A DNA stretch of 64,000 bases from Bacteroides oleiciplenus YIT 12058 (GTDB taxonomy: Bacteria; Bacteroidota; Bacteroidia; Bacteroidales; Bacteroidaceae), in the NCBI RefSeq assembly GCF_000315485.1, contig NZ_JH992946.1:124001-188000 (forward strand), written 5' to 3'. Below the pieces are notes generated by a model. The model had not been told where the DNA came from. It ran no database searches and was given only the letters and a program-made list of their open reading frames with translations. The position numbers were made by a program, and so were the translations under genes. Shown here in pieces: positions 17,601-27,316 of this stretch; position 1 is the stretch's first letter, and every line of letters begins with the position of its first letter.

Positions 17601-18176
17601 TTATGGTGTGGCACAACGGCCATAGCAGATATTGTGCAAAACATTATTTTTATATAGATAACCCCAAAACATATCTTTGTCACCTCTTTGTAGAACCTCA
17701 AATTGATACTTATCAGGATCAATACATTTTATTGAAGTTGTTCGATCTGTTTGCAATAAGAAGGGGGTCATAAAAGAACCACTAATATAAAAATTGCATC
17801 CTTTATAATATAAAACTGCTTTTGTCCGGCGGTGATAAGTCAAACGGGGAACATAGTATATGGCAGAAATACTTAAATAAGGATATTCCTTTTTGTTCTC
17901 CAAACCATAAATAGGCTCTTTTCTCAAAGAAAAATAAAAAGATTGGCAATCTTTTGTTCCCTCGTACTCTGGGCACTCCTTAGTTTTTGTTATGATAGAG
18001 TCCAATATGGGGTAGAGTAATTCTTTAGGTTCATAAACTTTCAATTCCTTTGTTATATAATCCTTTGCCTTATAAGTTTTGATTTTCACAGATTCGACAT
18101 AAGAATGGCAGGATACAAACAAAAGTGTACCCAATGTTGTCAATAAATAGGTTGATATTTTTGTCATATTGTTCAC
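17601..18176 (-). CDS. Lipoprotein, candidate immunity to the JAB-like toxin
   Basis: 191 aa. A lipoprotein signal (MNNMTKISTYLLTTLGTLLFVSC) is followed by an alpha/beta-looking domain with no recognised family: SFYFSLRKEP, YLSISAIYYVP and KAVLYYKGCNFYISG. It starts 17 bases after the stop of the JAB-like orphan tip and is AT-rich. Position suggests an immunity protein at a membrane surface. Its stop codon directly abuts the recombined end of the next RHS tip and lies in the same frame. Confidence 0.65.
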   Translation of the reverse strand: MNNMTKISTYLLTTLGTLLFVSCHSYVESVKIKTYKAKDYITKELKVYEPKELLYPILDSIITKTKECPEYEGTKDCQSFYFSLRKEPIYGLENKKEYPYLSISAIYYVPRLTYHRRTKAVLYYKGCNFYISGSFMTPFLLQTDRTTSIKCIDPDKYQFEVLQRGDKDMFWGYLYKNNVLHNICYGRCATP

Positions 18177-18193
18177 TTTTTATTTTAACATTA

Positions 18194-19339
18194 TCATGGA
18201 TTGTAAGGATAATACTTCCCTTGATTTAATATTCTAAATATGGCATTGGGGGAATGTTTTAAGATATTAGCAGCATTTCCTCTATCTCCGTCTTCATCTG
18301 ATGGTTTAATGGCTCCCGGAGTTGGATGGATATGGTCAGCCCGAATAATCTGGATACCATTTAGGGTGTATTTAGCCGTTTGGTAACTTCCAGCCTCAAC
18401 AGTGGTACCATTGTGACTAGTTGATAATAAATTGATAGAAACGCCTTGTGCATTTTTCATTAAAGTATTTGCCCATTCAACATTTGTATTCTTATCTAAG
18501 AAGTTCATTAAGTTTAAAGATTCTTTGTCATCCTGAACTTCATAGGAGTGATTAGCATATGATTTCCCTGTTTTATGCCCTTCTGAATCCACATATGGAC
18601 CTTTCATTGCTTTGGTACTCATATTCCTGCTTTCTCCGGCTTGTTCATTTAAAATACCCTTACTTATTTGTATTCCAGTTTTATTCCCAGAAGTATCGTA
18701 GTCTTTTATTTTAGCAGATGAATAATTATCCTTGTTATATAGCACGTCATACTTATCACCTCCCTCATTATTTACTTTTTGTATATAACCATCTTTATCA
18801 ACGGTATATCCTGTGTATAGCATACCTGTAGGGTCAATATATCTCACCGGATTATTTCCGCAATACACATACGGACTCGTTGAATAATACTTTTCTGCCA
18901 ATGGGTCCACCACATGCCATCTCCCCAATGTCGCATCCATCATCCTCGCCCCATAATCATACCAATCCAGCCCATGCATCCTATCCAGTTCTTTTCCGTT
19001 ATACTTATAGGATTGTTTTCCCGAAGTTTCAGTATTCACTTCAAATACCCCTCCGAAAGGATAGTAATGATTCATCTGTTCTGTGTTCCATGACGTTCCA
19101 TTCAAGCGTACTACCATCCGATTATTTCCCTGATGATCTCTCAGGTAATAATAAAATGTTGGAATTGTCCCGTCCAGAGTGGCATAACCTTCTTCTGTGA
19201 GCACCTTGCTCAGACTTCCGTTTTCATAGATCACATTGCCACAATAATCTACCGTATGGGTTTGTGAAACCTGACTTGCCGCCAGCTCTTTTATCTGCCT
19301 CATGGGGACGGATATATTGGCGATTGCCGTCTTGTGCAC
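18194..19339 (-). CDS. RHS orphan tip with JAB-like C-terminal toxin
   Basis: 381 aa open frame from an internal Met. Residues 1-155 are the last part of the RHS core, closing with CGNNPVRYIDPTG. The unique C-terminal domain (~210 aa) ends with RADHIHPTPGAIKPSDEDGD and then AIFRILNQGKYYPYNP. The HxHP...SxxD pattern is the JAMM/MPN metal site, as in the JAB-like toxin family of RHS proteins, so a zinc-dependent deubiquitinase-like or amidase toxin is inferred. In the same frame upstream a TAG at 19379-19381 interrupts the core, where the full copy has a Lys codon. No signal peptide is attached, so this is a displaced cassette. Confidence 0.78.
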   Translation of the reverse strand: MHKTAIANISVPMRQIKELAASQVSQTHTVDYCGNVIYENGSLSKVLTEEGYATLDGTIPTFYYYLRDHQGNNRMVVRLNGTSWNTEQMNHYYPFGGVFEVNTETSGKQSYKYNGKELDRMHGLDWYDYGARMMDATLGRWHVVDPLAEKYYSTSPYVYCGNNPVRYIDPTGMLYTGYTVDKDGYIQKVNNEGGDKYDVLYNKDNYSSAKIKDYDTSGNKTGIQISKGILNEQAGESRNMSTKAMKGPYVDSEGHKTGKSYANHSYEVQDDKESLNLMNFLDKNTNVEWANTLMKNAQGVSINLLSTSHNGTTVEAGSYQTAKYTLNGIQIIRADHIHPTPGAIKPSDEDGDRGNAANILKHSPNAIFRILNQGKYYPYNP

Positions 19340-19547
19340 GACTTTCAGTTTCTTTCCGTCCGCACTATAGGTATAATCCTACCGGTTTCCATTGGTAAAT
19401 TGCAGTGTTGTAGGCAAATATAAAAGATTATATTGGATTTTACTAATTCTTTTGTTATAATCTTGCTGCATATTTCCGTTGGAATCATAGAGATATTCTG
19501 TTCCGCTTGCCTTGTTCTCGTCTACAAAGTTGAACACGCCGTTGTAG
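18840..19547 (-). repeat. RHS core repeat, copy in the JAB-like tip
   Basis: About 0.7 kb nearly identical to the matching parts of 16562-17562 and 21751-22715. Confidence 0.8.
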
Positions 19548-19645
19548 CATGGCTTGCTGTTTCCATCTTGTGAGAGCATGAGGCATCTCATATTGCCGTA
19601 TGCATAATAGACCGGTTGTGTTCCGGGAAGTTTCTTCTCTATGCT
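19379..19645 (-). pseudogene. Broken upstream part of the JAB-tip RHS core
   Basis: The same frame as 18194-19339, cut off from it by the TAG at 19379-19381. It begins with a stretch like the full protein's EKKLPGxQPVYY, goes through MLSQDGN, then jumps straight to YNGVFNFVDENK. In the full protein these two segments are hundreds of residues apart. The junction near 19547 has TTGTAGCATGG, a sequence also found in the full gene at the codons for PCYNG, which suggests a microhomology-mediated internal deletion. An in-frame TGA lies just upstream at 19664-19666. Confidence 0.75.
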
Positions 19646-19710
19646 TACGTAATAACATATACATCAAAAAAACATATTCTGACTGTAAAGTGAAATAGGA
19701 AGACCTTATT

Positions 19711-20253
19711 TTAAATACTATTGATGCCAGCCTCAAAGCATAAGGTAGCTAATAGATTATCTCCAACAATGGCTTTTTCTTTAATATTTTCCAGATACTT
19801 ATTATTACTTACTATTTTTATGGCATGCTCTTTTCTCATTTTAGCATAGTCTACATTCAAATATGGAGAATACCCCCAAATATAAAGCAAATTTAAAGAA
19901 TCTATTTGGAAAGACTTCTCAAACATTTGTTCTATATCATTACAGGTCAAATCTAAGTAAAACTCACCAAAAGAAGACGCTATGTAAGCTGTATAAAACA
20001 AAAACTCAGGATCGTTTATATACTCTTCATCTTCAATAAAAATCTTAAAAGTAGAATTTAAATCCTTTAAATAGACCTGTTTAGTTTCTTTCGACATATC
20101 TGTTTCAACAATAGAATACAAATACACATAGATTAGATTGATAAATGTATCTAATAAATCATTTTTTTCTAATATATTTCTTTTCAGTAAAGCAATAGAA
20201 TATGCATAATTGCCATTCTTAAAATAATCTTTTATCTTTTTTCTCCATTCCAT
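19711..20253 (-). CDS. Hypothetical helical protein, candidate immunity
   Basis: 180 aa, predicted mostly alpha-helical, no signal or TM segment, acidic and rich in Asn/Lys/Ile/Tyr. Opening MEWRKKIKDYFKNGNYAYS and repeated helix pairs are reminiscent of TPR or immunity-type helical repeats, but no family is recognised. It lies between the broken RHS tip and the full RHS module and is AT-rich like the other small genes here. Most likely a cytoplasmic immunity protein left from a lost toxin. Confidence 0.55.
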   Translation of the reverse strand: MEWRKKIKDYFKNGNYAYSIALLKRNILEKNDLLDTFINLIYVYLYSIVETDMSKETKQVYLKDLNSTFKIFIEDEEYINDPEFLFYTAYIASSFGEFYLDLTCNDIEQMFEKSFQIDSLNLLYIWGYSPYLNVDYAKMRKEHAIKIVSNNKYLENIKEKAIVGDNLLATLCFEAGINSI

Positions 20254-20411
20254 AATATAAAATAATTAGTTATGGAAGAGCTGAATTAGCGTATATTAGC
20301 TCTCCAATAAGTCCTCTATTAATTTATTAATATTTAATAAACAATAAGCGTGCTAACCCTACCGATTACCGTAGCGAAAACATCCTATTTATATAGGAGA
20401 GTAAACTTACA

Positions 20412-20577
20412 TTAATTAAGCTGTCTATTTGGCTTGTTTTTTTGGGCTTTTATACAGAAGCATATAAAAAGCATAACTGATAATAGAATTAATTTTCTCA
20501 TATTATTTGGTTTTAGGAGTTACAAAATATTTCATTGGGACTGTGGCTTGTAGTCCATTGGAGCCATGAATGTAGAC
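20412..20577 (-). pseudogene. Gene scraps: C-terminal tail plus signal-peptide start
   Basis: Two adjacent scraps in the 330-base gap 20254-20583. First, a 24-residue frame ending YFVTPKTK with a stop at 20503-20505. It follows the stop of the 163-aa ORF in the same frame. Second, a 29-codon ORF (ATG at 20499-20501, stop 20412-20414) that encodes a clear signal peptide MRKLILLSVMLFICFCIKAQ and then stops after nine more residues. They look like ends of deleted genes. The rest of the gap shows nothing recognisable. Confidence 0.3.
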
Positions 20578-20583
20578 TTTCTC

Positions 20584-21075
20584 CTATTTCTGTTCTCCTT
20601 GTTTTCTACTCTTGTATTCCCCACGTGCGTACACTCCAATCCATTTCTCATGATCTGCAAATTTCAAAATGAGAAAAGCAAAAAGGAAACCTATGAATGT
20701 TAATCCCATTTTCCAAATACATTCGTTCAACTTAGAGCTATTCCCACTGATATCCTTTATTTCACTAATCATGGGAAATGTTTTATTATATAAAATGGTT
20801 ATTTCTGTATTCTGTATTTCTTCGGCAACTTCAACTGCGACTTCTTGTGCTCCTGAGTACTTCTTCTGATTTACCTTATAAGAGTAGTTAATAGTAACTG
20901 GTTGTTGTTTAAAATCTATAGAAAAATCTATAACAGATGTCGGAGCATACGAAAAAATATCTACGATACCATTATGTGCTATATATAGAAAATAATAATA
21001 TATGAAAAATGTGCCACATATAAAAAGCCATAGATATAAAGCTGATTTATAAATAAATCTAATTATTTTTTCCAT
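20584..21075 (-). CDS. Two-TM membrane protein, candidate immunity of the full RHS toxin
   Basis: 163 aa. TM helix 1 is at about residues 8-32, followed by a ~90-residue extracytoplasmic domain with YSYKVNQKKYSGAQEV and ITILYNKTFPMIS (resembling DUF3592-type domains, low certainty). TM helix 2 is at about 125-143, followed by the tail DHEKWIGVYARGEYK. Its ATG lies inside the last codons of the RHS gene (13-base overlap), so the two are translationally coupled. An integral membrane immunity protein fits a toxin that acts on membranes. A truncated paralogue is at 15275-15514. Confidence 0.7.
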   Translation of the reverse strand: MEKIIRFIYKSALYLWLFICGTFFIYYYFLYIAHNGIVDIFSYAPTSVIDFSIDFKQQPVTINYSYKVNQKKYSGAQEVAVEVAEEIQNTEITILYNKTFPMISEIKDISGNSSKLNECIWKMGLTFIGFLFAFLILKFADHEKWIGVYARGEYKSRKQGEQK

Positions 21076-24000
21076 TTGTCCTCCGTTATTTTTAATGAAA
21101 ATTCAGTAATAGTAGAAGTCCCTGCATCAATTTTCCAGATTGAGTTTGCTGTAGTTTTGCCTACTTCACTCATGCCTTTTGTTATTTGATTAACGATCAC
21201 ACTTGTTGTTTTTGCAGATGCCCCCATTTCGCCTAATACAGTTGCTGTGGAATTTATATTATTAGACATTGTTTGCTGAATAGATTTAGAAGAGGTAGCA
21301 ACCATTTTCCCCAGATTACTAGCAACACCGCTTGCTACTCCTCCAACTGCACCTGCAATTGCTCCATTTATGGCTTTACTGGAAAAGTTTTCTGTAGATA
21401 TCTTAATATTATTGTTTGAACGTTGATCGACAACCTGTCCAACAACATCTCCGACAATGGCACCACCAGCACCACCAATAGTCCCTGCAGCAGCTCCGAC
21501 TCCCAAGACAAGTAAGGAACCCCCTCCAGTTGCTACAGCACTTCCGACTGCCAAATCAACGGCAGCACCTGTTATTGCACCTGAAACGGCACCTTCCGCT
21601 GCACCTGCCCAAAAACTTTTACCTTCTTTATAGGCTCTATATCCACCTGCTATGCCACCAATAATTCCACCTAAGGCAGTGCCTACAATCCTCCCATCAG
21701 GGTCTACATACTTCACTGGACTATTCAGACAGTATGTATATGGGCTAGTTGAATAATACTTTTCTGCCAATGGGTCCACCACATGCCATCTCCCCAATGC
21801 CGCATCCATCATCCTCGCCCCATAATCATACCAATCCAGCCCATGCATCCTATCCAGTTCTTTTCCGTTATACTTATAAGGCTGTTTTCCCGAAGTTTCA
21901 GTATTCACTTCAAATACCCCTCCGAAAGGATAGTAATGATTCATCTGTTCTGTGTTCCATGACGTTCCGTTCAAGCGTACTACCATTTGATTATTTCCCT
22001 GATGATCTCTCAGGTAATAATAAAATGTTGGAATTGTCCCGTCCAGAGTGGCATAACCTTCTTCTGTGAGCACCTTGCTCAGACTTCCGTTTTCATAGAT
22101 CACATTGCCACAATAATCCACCGTATGGGTTTGTGAAACCTGACTTGCCGCAAGCTCTTTTATCTGCCCCATGGGGACGGATATATTGGCGATTGCCGTC
22201 TTGTGTACGACTTTCAGTTTCTTTCCGTCCGCACTATAGGTATAGTCCTTCCGGTTTCCATTGGTAAATTGCAGTGTTGTAGGCAAATTTAAAAGATTAT
22301 ATTGGATTTTACTAATTTTCTTGTTATAATCTTGCTGCATATTTCCGTTGGAATCATAGAAATATTCTGTTCCGCTTCCCTTGTTCTCGTCTACAAAGTT
22401 GAACACGCCGTTGTAGAGAGGATCTGTTGCGGCATCAGTAACATTTTTTAGTTGATTACCGTCATATGTCAGAGTCAGGTTATCAATCATCCCGTAGGCG
22501 GAAGATGAACTCTTTCCATTACGTTTCAGTCCCAAGATGTTTCCATTCCTGTCATATCCGGTGATAATCTCGGAGAAACGTTCTGTGTTAGCCGATAAAT
22601 CATTTCCCTCTCCATAACCGGCATTCAGCATGCGGTTTAGATGATCGTAGGTGAACTTATATCCCCGTATGGTTTCGGTATCTGCTTTCCAGGTCATACT
22701 GCTGATATTACCATTGTAGCATGGAGTACCGCTCCCGTCCGTATAATATAACTTCTGGATGAATTTCGAGCTTTCTATTTTTTTTGTCCATCCCCGTATG
22801 TTGTAATCATACGTAATACTGTTGGCATTAGATCCGTGATGTGACTTGCTTTTCAATCTTCCAAGTTCGTCGTAGGTGTTTGTTGCCAGTGTTACGGTAT
22901 TGTTTCCCAGTTTATAAATTACCGATGTGATACGTTCGGCATGATCATAATTATAAGTGTAATTCTCTTCTACAGTTTTTTTATTGGCATTACTCTCATT
23001 AGTGGTATGAACATGGTTCACTGTCTTGGGTTTTCCCGTAAAAGTATAAGTGTTCTCCACAGTTTCGTATCCATCCAGGTGATTACTTGACAAGCTTCGG
23101 ATAATCTGCCCTTTGATATCATAGAAATTAACCGAATAAAGTTTGGTATTGCTTCCCGGCACTTTTGTGATACTGCCTGCCGGATATCCCTTGACATATC
23201 CTTGGTTAGCAGTTGAGAAAGCAGTGGTAAATTTGCTGTTATTGAATCCGGACAGCACTTTGAACTCATAATCATCGTAGTAGTTTACTAGATGTACTTC
23301 GGGCGAGGTCAGTGAAAATGTAGAGCTATATCCACTATTCTCTAAACCTGTGTTAGTATTACTGCGTTCGCAATTGATGATGACTGAAACAGCTGAGGCG
23401 GTATTGGTGTTTTTGCATATGCCTTGTACTGTCAGTCGTTGGAATTTGTCGTAAAGATAGAATGTCCATTCTCCTGTGGTATGCTGGTTGCCATCCTGTG
23501 AGAACATGAGACGTCCTGTCTTGTCATATACATAATAGACTGGTTGCGCTCCGGGAAGTTTCTTTTCGATGCATAAATGGCGGGCATCGTAACGATAGTA
23601 GTAAGCGTACTTCTGCAAGATGTCGTTGTTTCGGATACTCCATGTGCCACTGCTGCCAAGTGCGGCGGAAGCCATCGGTGGAAGCACTAGCAGAGGATCG
23701 CCGAGCGCGTCATGCACGGTATAAGTATCGTGAAATTCTCCGTTATTAACTTGCCGCACCAAGACGATGTTTCCCCGGAAGTCGGTGAATGTATATTGTT
23801 TGTGTCCGTCTTCATCCGTAGTTAATGTTACTTCCAGTTCTCCTGCCGGGTAAGTGCCGGTACAACGGAATTGCTCGCTGTTTACAGCTTCATAACGGTT
23901 GCAATTTAAGACCGGTATCTGTGGTTTATTAGCCAGGTATTCGTAAGTAACCGGGTGTGCCCGGAAATCACTCCCGGGAGGCGTTTTCTTTAACAACTGT

Positions 24001-27000
24001 TCTATAGGTGCTGCTTCATAGGTACTTTCCGTGTAGGCGTATGAATCGCCATAATAATTTGCAGAAAGATTGGCATAATTAGTGGCACGCCCATTTGCTG
24101 CGGTTGGGATAGGTAACCAACTACGCGTCTCACGTCCCAGACAATCATATTCAAAAACGTGGAGCAGGTTATTCTGAAGAGGGGTGATTTGTTTCTCCAG
24201 TAATTGTATCGGCTCTCCCAATCCGTCGTAGTATTGGGTCTGTTCCAGATAGTTCATTGTCCCATACAGGTAGTTCTTGGTGGTAATGCTATTCTCAGCT
24301 GCTCCTTCTGCACGCAGGGTGTAAGCGAATTCTGACACAGTCTTTTTTAAGTGATCCGTTATTCGGCTGAGTTTACCTCCCTGATATTGATAGTTGGTTT
24401 CTTCCCCGTTGGGTGCGGTTACTTTTGTACAGCCAACGAGCGGTTCGTATTCGTATTGCGTAATCAGAGCCCAAGGCGGTCTTACCCACACTCCAGGCTG
24501 CAATGGAGGTCCGGAAGCAAAGGCTAGTGGCGTCTGTGTGTCAAGGTAGGAAGCACCACTAACTACGGCAACAGGAGAATTGCAGGATAAATCCCAAATG
24601 TAGGCAGTGGGAGTAAGGTCATTCAATCGGATTTCCTGTGGAAATTCAAGTAAATAATTTGCTAAGGTTTGTGAGGCTGTCTCTTTTCTGTTCCATGACA
24701 GAATCTTACGTGAAGGGCGTATATTTCCTTTCCCGAAATCGGTATATTTCCAGCTTAATAGAATAGTATCTTTCGTATTTATAACCCATTTTTCCATAAC
24801 AGGAAGATTGATGTTTCCGCTATTAGCTATCCTTTGCAGTAAACCGCTTGTTATATTGGACGAATAACAATAATAATGTTCAAATGTCTGGTTACCACAA
24901 ACTGTTTTGATGGATTGCAGTAAACCGTGGTCAGCCAATTGTGTACTGTCTTCCGTGAATCCTGGAAGTATAACTCTTAACGGAGGAGGTAATAAGTGTG
25001 CCGGGTTGAGGTACACTCGGGAGCGGTTATAGGTATATGAAGTAATCTCCTGGTGTGAGACGGAGTTTGGATAATGTCTGATGGTAATCGTTGTATCCTT
25101 GAATAAGCGTCCGCAGACAGTTTCTGTTTCAAAGAAATTAAAGTCGGATATACTCTGGAAATCTTCTTTGTTTATTCCTGACGCATCTATGGTGCGCAGA
25201 ATGCTTTCTACATAAAGTCCTGTTTGTACGGTTCCTGTACGTTCAAGAGAATATCGGTTGATTTCTTCTTCTATGGGTTCATAGCCCGAAGCTGTATATT
25301 TATATATGGTACGGTGGATGAGTGGAGCCTTTTCCCAACAGGTTTCCTGAAAATAGCCACCTACGAATTGTGGACCATAAATGCGGTTCATCTCTTTGAA
25401 TGTTTCCTGACTTAAATTAGGATAGTATATTTTGGTACCCAGATAACGGGCATTGTCGGGGTCAAGTGAGGGGTTGGAAGATATACCTGCACCTTTGAAA
25501 GGATGCAGGCAATTGGAAGTATCATATTCATATACAGTCTTCATTCTTTGTAAAACATCACTCCCGGATACTGTTTCGGTCACTTTACCATAATATATAA
25601 TGGCACTCTCGGCACGATGACCCGGAATGCGGCAGGAAGTGGTACGAACGCTTCCACTGCTGATGCTGGTAGGAGATCCTATGTAAGAGGCGCGGACTCC
25701 AGACAAGGAAATGAAAGCTGTTGTACCAATGTCATCGAAGTTGATGGTGCAGGCTTCATTCTCATATGTGAATTCGTGCGTCTTATTTTTCCCGCTCACC
25801 GGGTCAGCTACAGATATGCTTTGAATGCGTAAACCTATGTTTACAGGAGAGCGGAAAAGATAGCAGCGATTGGCTTCATATGTATATGTAGTGGTGGCCC
25901 CTGTGGGTTCCTGAATACTTTTTAAAGCATATGTGCGGGCGCTTTCAAAATGGTAACTTCGGTTGCCGGAAAGTTCTCCTGAATAATTAAGAATACTGTT
26001 GTGGGATAAAGTCGTGGTGATTCTGGAGTTACTATATCCGAAGAAATCTTTTTTATCATTGTTGTTACTGTTACTTTGGTCGTAATAAGCAAAAGTACGT
26101 TTGTCAAGCAGTTTGGTTCCGGATGAAATACTGACACCTTCCATGCGTAAACGTTTATCTCCAAATAGTTTGTCGTTATCAAACGTGATGGTGCGTACAG
26201 TATTTCCAAGCGTATTTTTGATTTCAATTTTAGCCATACGTATGTTGGGAGTTCCGGCTTTGCGGGTACCTGATATGGTAGAAGAAGTGAAGTTTATAGT
26301 AGCAGTCCGGCATTTTATCTGGGATAATGCTCGTTGATTAGAAAATGTGGTTCTATGTATGGCTGCAACTGCATTTGGTTGCTGACTACTGGTTCCGGTA
26401 GCCCCGTTGGTAGTGGTTACGAAAGAGGTGGATAGACTATTGGATGACTCAGAACGTTGCCACGAAGGGATGGTCGTGTACGTTAGTGAAATGCTGTCTG
26501 TGCGGTATGGAGATACTATTTTTGAGAGATGCCAGCATGATACCGTATTGTAATTAGGGCTGTGGTAGAGATTGTCAATAATGGTTGGAAAGTATTCATA
26601 ACTTACCTGTTCGCGCTCTGTGAAATAATAGGTACAACCGGAAGGAGTCGTTATCAGAAAATTATAAATACCGTTGGAGGTCTTATTTATGCTTTCTATT
26701 TTCAGACTAGTCGGAGGTAATTGTGTAATCGTCCCGTTAGGAGTGCATGTAAAACTTCCCGAATATCCTTCGAAGTTATAGTAATATCGGTCAGGATTTG
26801 CTTCTTTCTGCAAGTGAACGATGTCTTTCAGGTAATTCAAATCGGCACTATTCTCTATTTGTTGACGGGTTTTCTGCTGAAATGGGAGCGATTCATCCGG
26901 TTGTCCGTGAATCACTCTGGAGATGCATCCGCCTGCATTCAAGGTCCATCCCAATCCAAGCACTCCGGGAATATCGTCTACTTTGCACCCGGAAGTATGG

Positions 27001-27293
27001 TATGACATGGATATCGAAAAAGGAATATCTTTTAGGTATAAATCGTATAAAGGGATATGCACATCAGCAGTCCCTGTATTCCGTGAAACGGGATAGTCCA
27101 CGTAACGGTTCATTTGAGCAGCTTCGGGAGATGGAAGTACTGTTTTATCTGATATTGTACGGGGTACGACATACGGAGAGTTGTCCGAACTGTTCAACGG
27201 AAGGGGACTGGGAATAGGTATACTGTCCTGACTCTGGGCATAGATAGGCAGGAATAATGTTAATATAAATAGAGTCGATAAAATCTTTTTCAT
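21063..27293 (-). CDS. Full-length secreted RHS-repeat polymorphic toxin
   Basis: 2076 aa. Sec signal MKKILSTLFILTLFLPIYAQ; N-terminal Bacteroidetes RHS region (about 40-500) with SYHTSGCKVDDIPGVLGLGW; then many YD repeats (YDYLGRET-, YDKTGRLMF-, YDHLNRML-like). The core ends with YDYGARMMDAALGRWHVVDP and SPVKYVDPDGR at about residue 1860. The C-terminal ~215 residues are variable: a Gly/Ala-rich hydrophobic zone with repeated GG and GxxxG steps (GGIIGGIAGG, GAITGAAVD, GTIGGAGGAIVGD), then a short Ser/Thr/Lys-rich end. No enzyme motif is seen, so a membrane-inserting toxin is the best guess. The gene lies 24 bases after the sorting-tail protein gene and overlaps its candidate immunity gene. 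No PAAR or other T6SS domain is present. Confidence 0.9.
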   Translation of the reverse strand: MKKILSTLFILTLFLPIYAQSQDSIPIPSPLPLNSSDNSPYVVPRTISDKTVLPSPEAAQMNRYVDYPVSRNTGTADVHIPLYDLYLKDIPFSISMSYHTSGCKVDDIPGVLGLGWTLNAGGCISRVIHGQPDESLPFQQKTRQQIENSADLNYLKDIVHLQKEANPDRYYYNFEGYSGSFTCTPNGTITQLPPTSLKIESINKTSNGIYNFLITTPSGCTYYFTEREQVSYEYFPTIIDNLYHSPNYNTVSCWHLSKIVSPYRTDSISLTYTTIPSWQRSESSNSLSTSFVTTTNGATGTSSQQPNAVAAIHRTTFSNQRALSQIKCRTATINFTSSTISGTRKAGTPNIRMAKIEIKNTLGNTVRTITFDNDKLFGDKRLRMEGVSISSGTKLLDKRTFAYYDQSNSNNNDKKDFFGYSNSRITTTLSHNSILNYSGELSGNRSYHFESARTYALKSIQEPTGATTTYTYEANRCYLFRSPVNIGLRIQSISVADPVSGKNKTHEFTYENEACTINFDDIGTTAFISLSGVRASYIGSPTSISSGSVRTTSCRIPGHRAESAIIYYGKVTETVSGSDVLQRMKTVYEYDTSNCLHPFKGAGISSNPSLDPDNARYLGTKIYYPNLSQETFKEMNRIYGPQFVGGYFQETCWEKAPLIHRTIYKYTASGYEPIEEEINRYSLERTGTVQTGLYVESILRTIDASGINKEDFQSISDFNFFETETVCGRLFKDTTITIRHYPNSVSHQEITSYTYNRSRVYLNPAHLLPPPLRVILPGFTEDSTQLADHGLLQSIKTVCGNQTFEHYYCYSSNITSGLLQRIANSGNINLPVMEKWVINTKDTILLSWKYTDFGKGNIRPSRKILSWNRKETASQTLANYLLEFPQEIRLNDLTPTAYIWDLSCNSPVAVVSGASYLDTQTPLAFASGPPLQPGVWVRPPWALITQYEYEPLVGCTKVTAPNGEETNYQYQGGKLSRITDHLKKTVSEFAYTLRAEGAAENSITTKNYLYGTMNYLEQTQYYDGLGEPIQLLEKQITPLQNNLLHVFEYDCLGRETRSWLPIPTAANGRATNYANLSANYYGDSYAYTESTYEAAPIEQLLKKTPPGSDFRAHPVTYEYLANKPQIPVLNCNRYEAVNSEQFRCTGTYPAGELEVTLTTDEDGHKQYTFTDFRGNIVLVRQVNNGEFHDTYTVHDALGDPLLVLPPMASAALGSSGTWSIRNNDILQKYAYYYRYDARHLCIEKKLPGAQPVYYVYDKTGRLMFSQDGNQHTTGEWTFYLYDKFQRLTVQGICKNTNTASAVSVIINCERSNTNTGLENSGYSSTFSLTSPEVHLVNYYDDYEFKVLSGFNNSKFTTAFSTANQGYVKGYPAGSITKVPGSNTKLYSVNFYDIKGQIIRSLSSNHLDGYETVENTYTFTGKPKTVNHVHTTNESNANKKTVEENYTYNYDHAERITSVIYKLGNNTVTLATNTYDELGRLKSKSHHGSNANSITYDYNIRGWTKKIESSKFIQKLYYTDGSGTPCYNGNISSMTWKADTETIRGYKFTYDHLNRMLNAGYGEGNDLSANTERFSEIITGYDRNGNILGLKRNGKSSSSAYGMIDNLTLTYDGNQLKNVTDAATDPLYNGVFNFVDENKGSGTEYFYDSNGNMQQDYNKKISKIQYNLLNLPTTLQFTNGNRKDYTYSADGKKLKVVHKTAIANISVPMGQIKELAASQVSQTHTVDYCGNVIYENGSLSKVLTEEGYATLDGTIPTFYYYLRDHQGNNQMVVRLNGTSWNTEQMNHYYPFGGVFEVNTETSGKQPYKYNGKELDRMHGLDWYDYGARMMDAALGRWHVVDPLAEKYYSTSPYTYCLNSPVKYVDPDGRIVGTALGGIIGGIAGGYRAYKEGKSFWAGAAEGAVSGAITGAAVDLAVGSAVATGGGSLLVLGVGAAAGTIGGAGGAIVGDVVGQVVDQRSNNNIKISTENFSSKAINGAIAGAVGGVASGVASNLGKMVATSSKSIQQTMSNNINSTATVLGEMGASAKTTSVIVNQITKGMSEVGKTTANSIWKIDAGTSTITEFSLKITEDKWKK
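21751..22715 (-). repeat. RHS core repeat, copy in the full-length gene
   Basis: The third copy of the nearly identical core segment, here part of the intact gene. The unique toxin DNA (21063 to about 21750) begins where identity with the other two copies stops. Confidence 0.8.
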
Positions 27294-27316
27294 AGTGATG
27301 ATTATGATTAGTTTGA

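Noticed and set aside
20503..20586. Read-through extension of the 163-aa protein past its TAG
   Set aside because: The following 24 codons are in frame, but the paralogue at 15275 has no such extension and a stop-codon reassignment is not supported elsewhere in the window.
21063..27293. T6SS effector
   Set aside because: The RHS protein has a Sec signal and no PAAR, VgrG or chaperone gene is present in the window.
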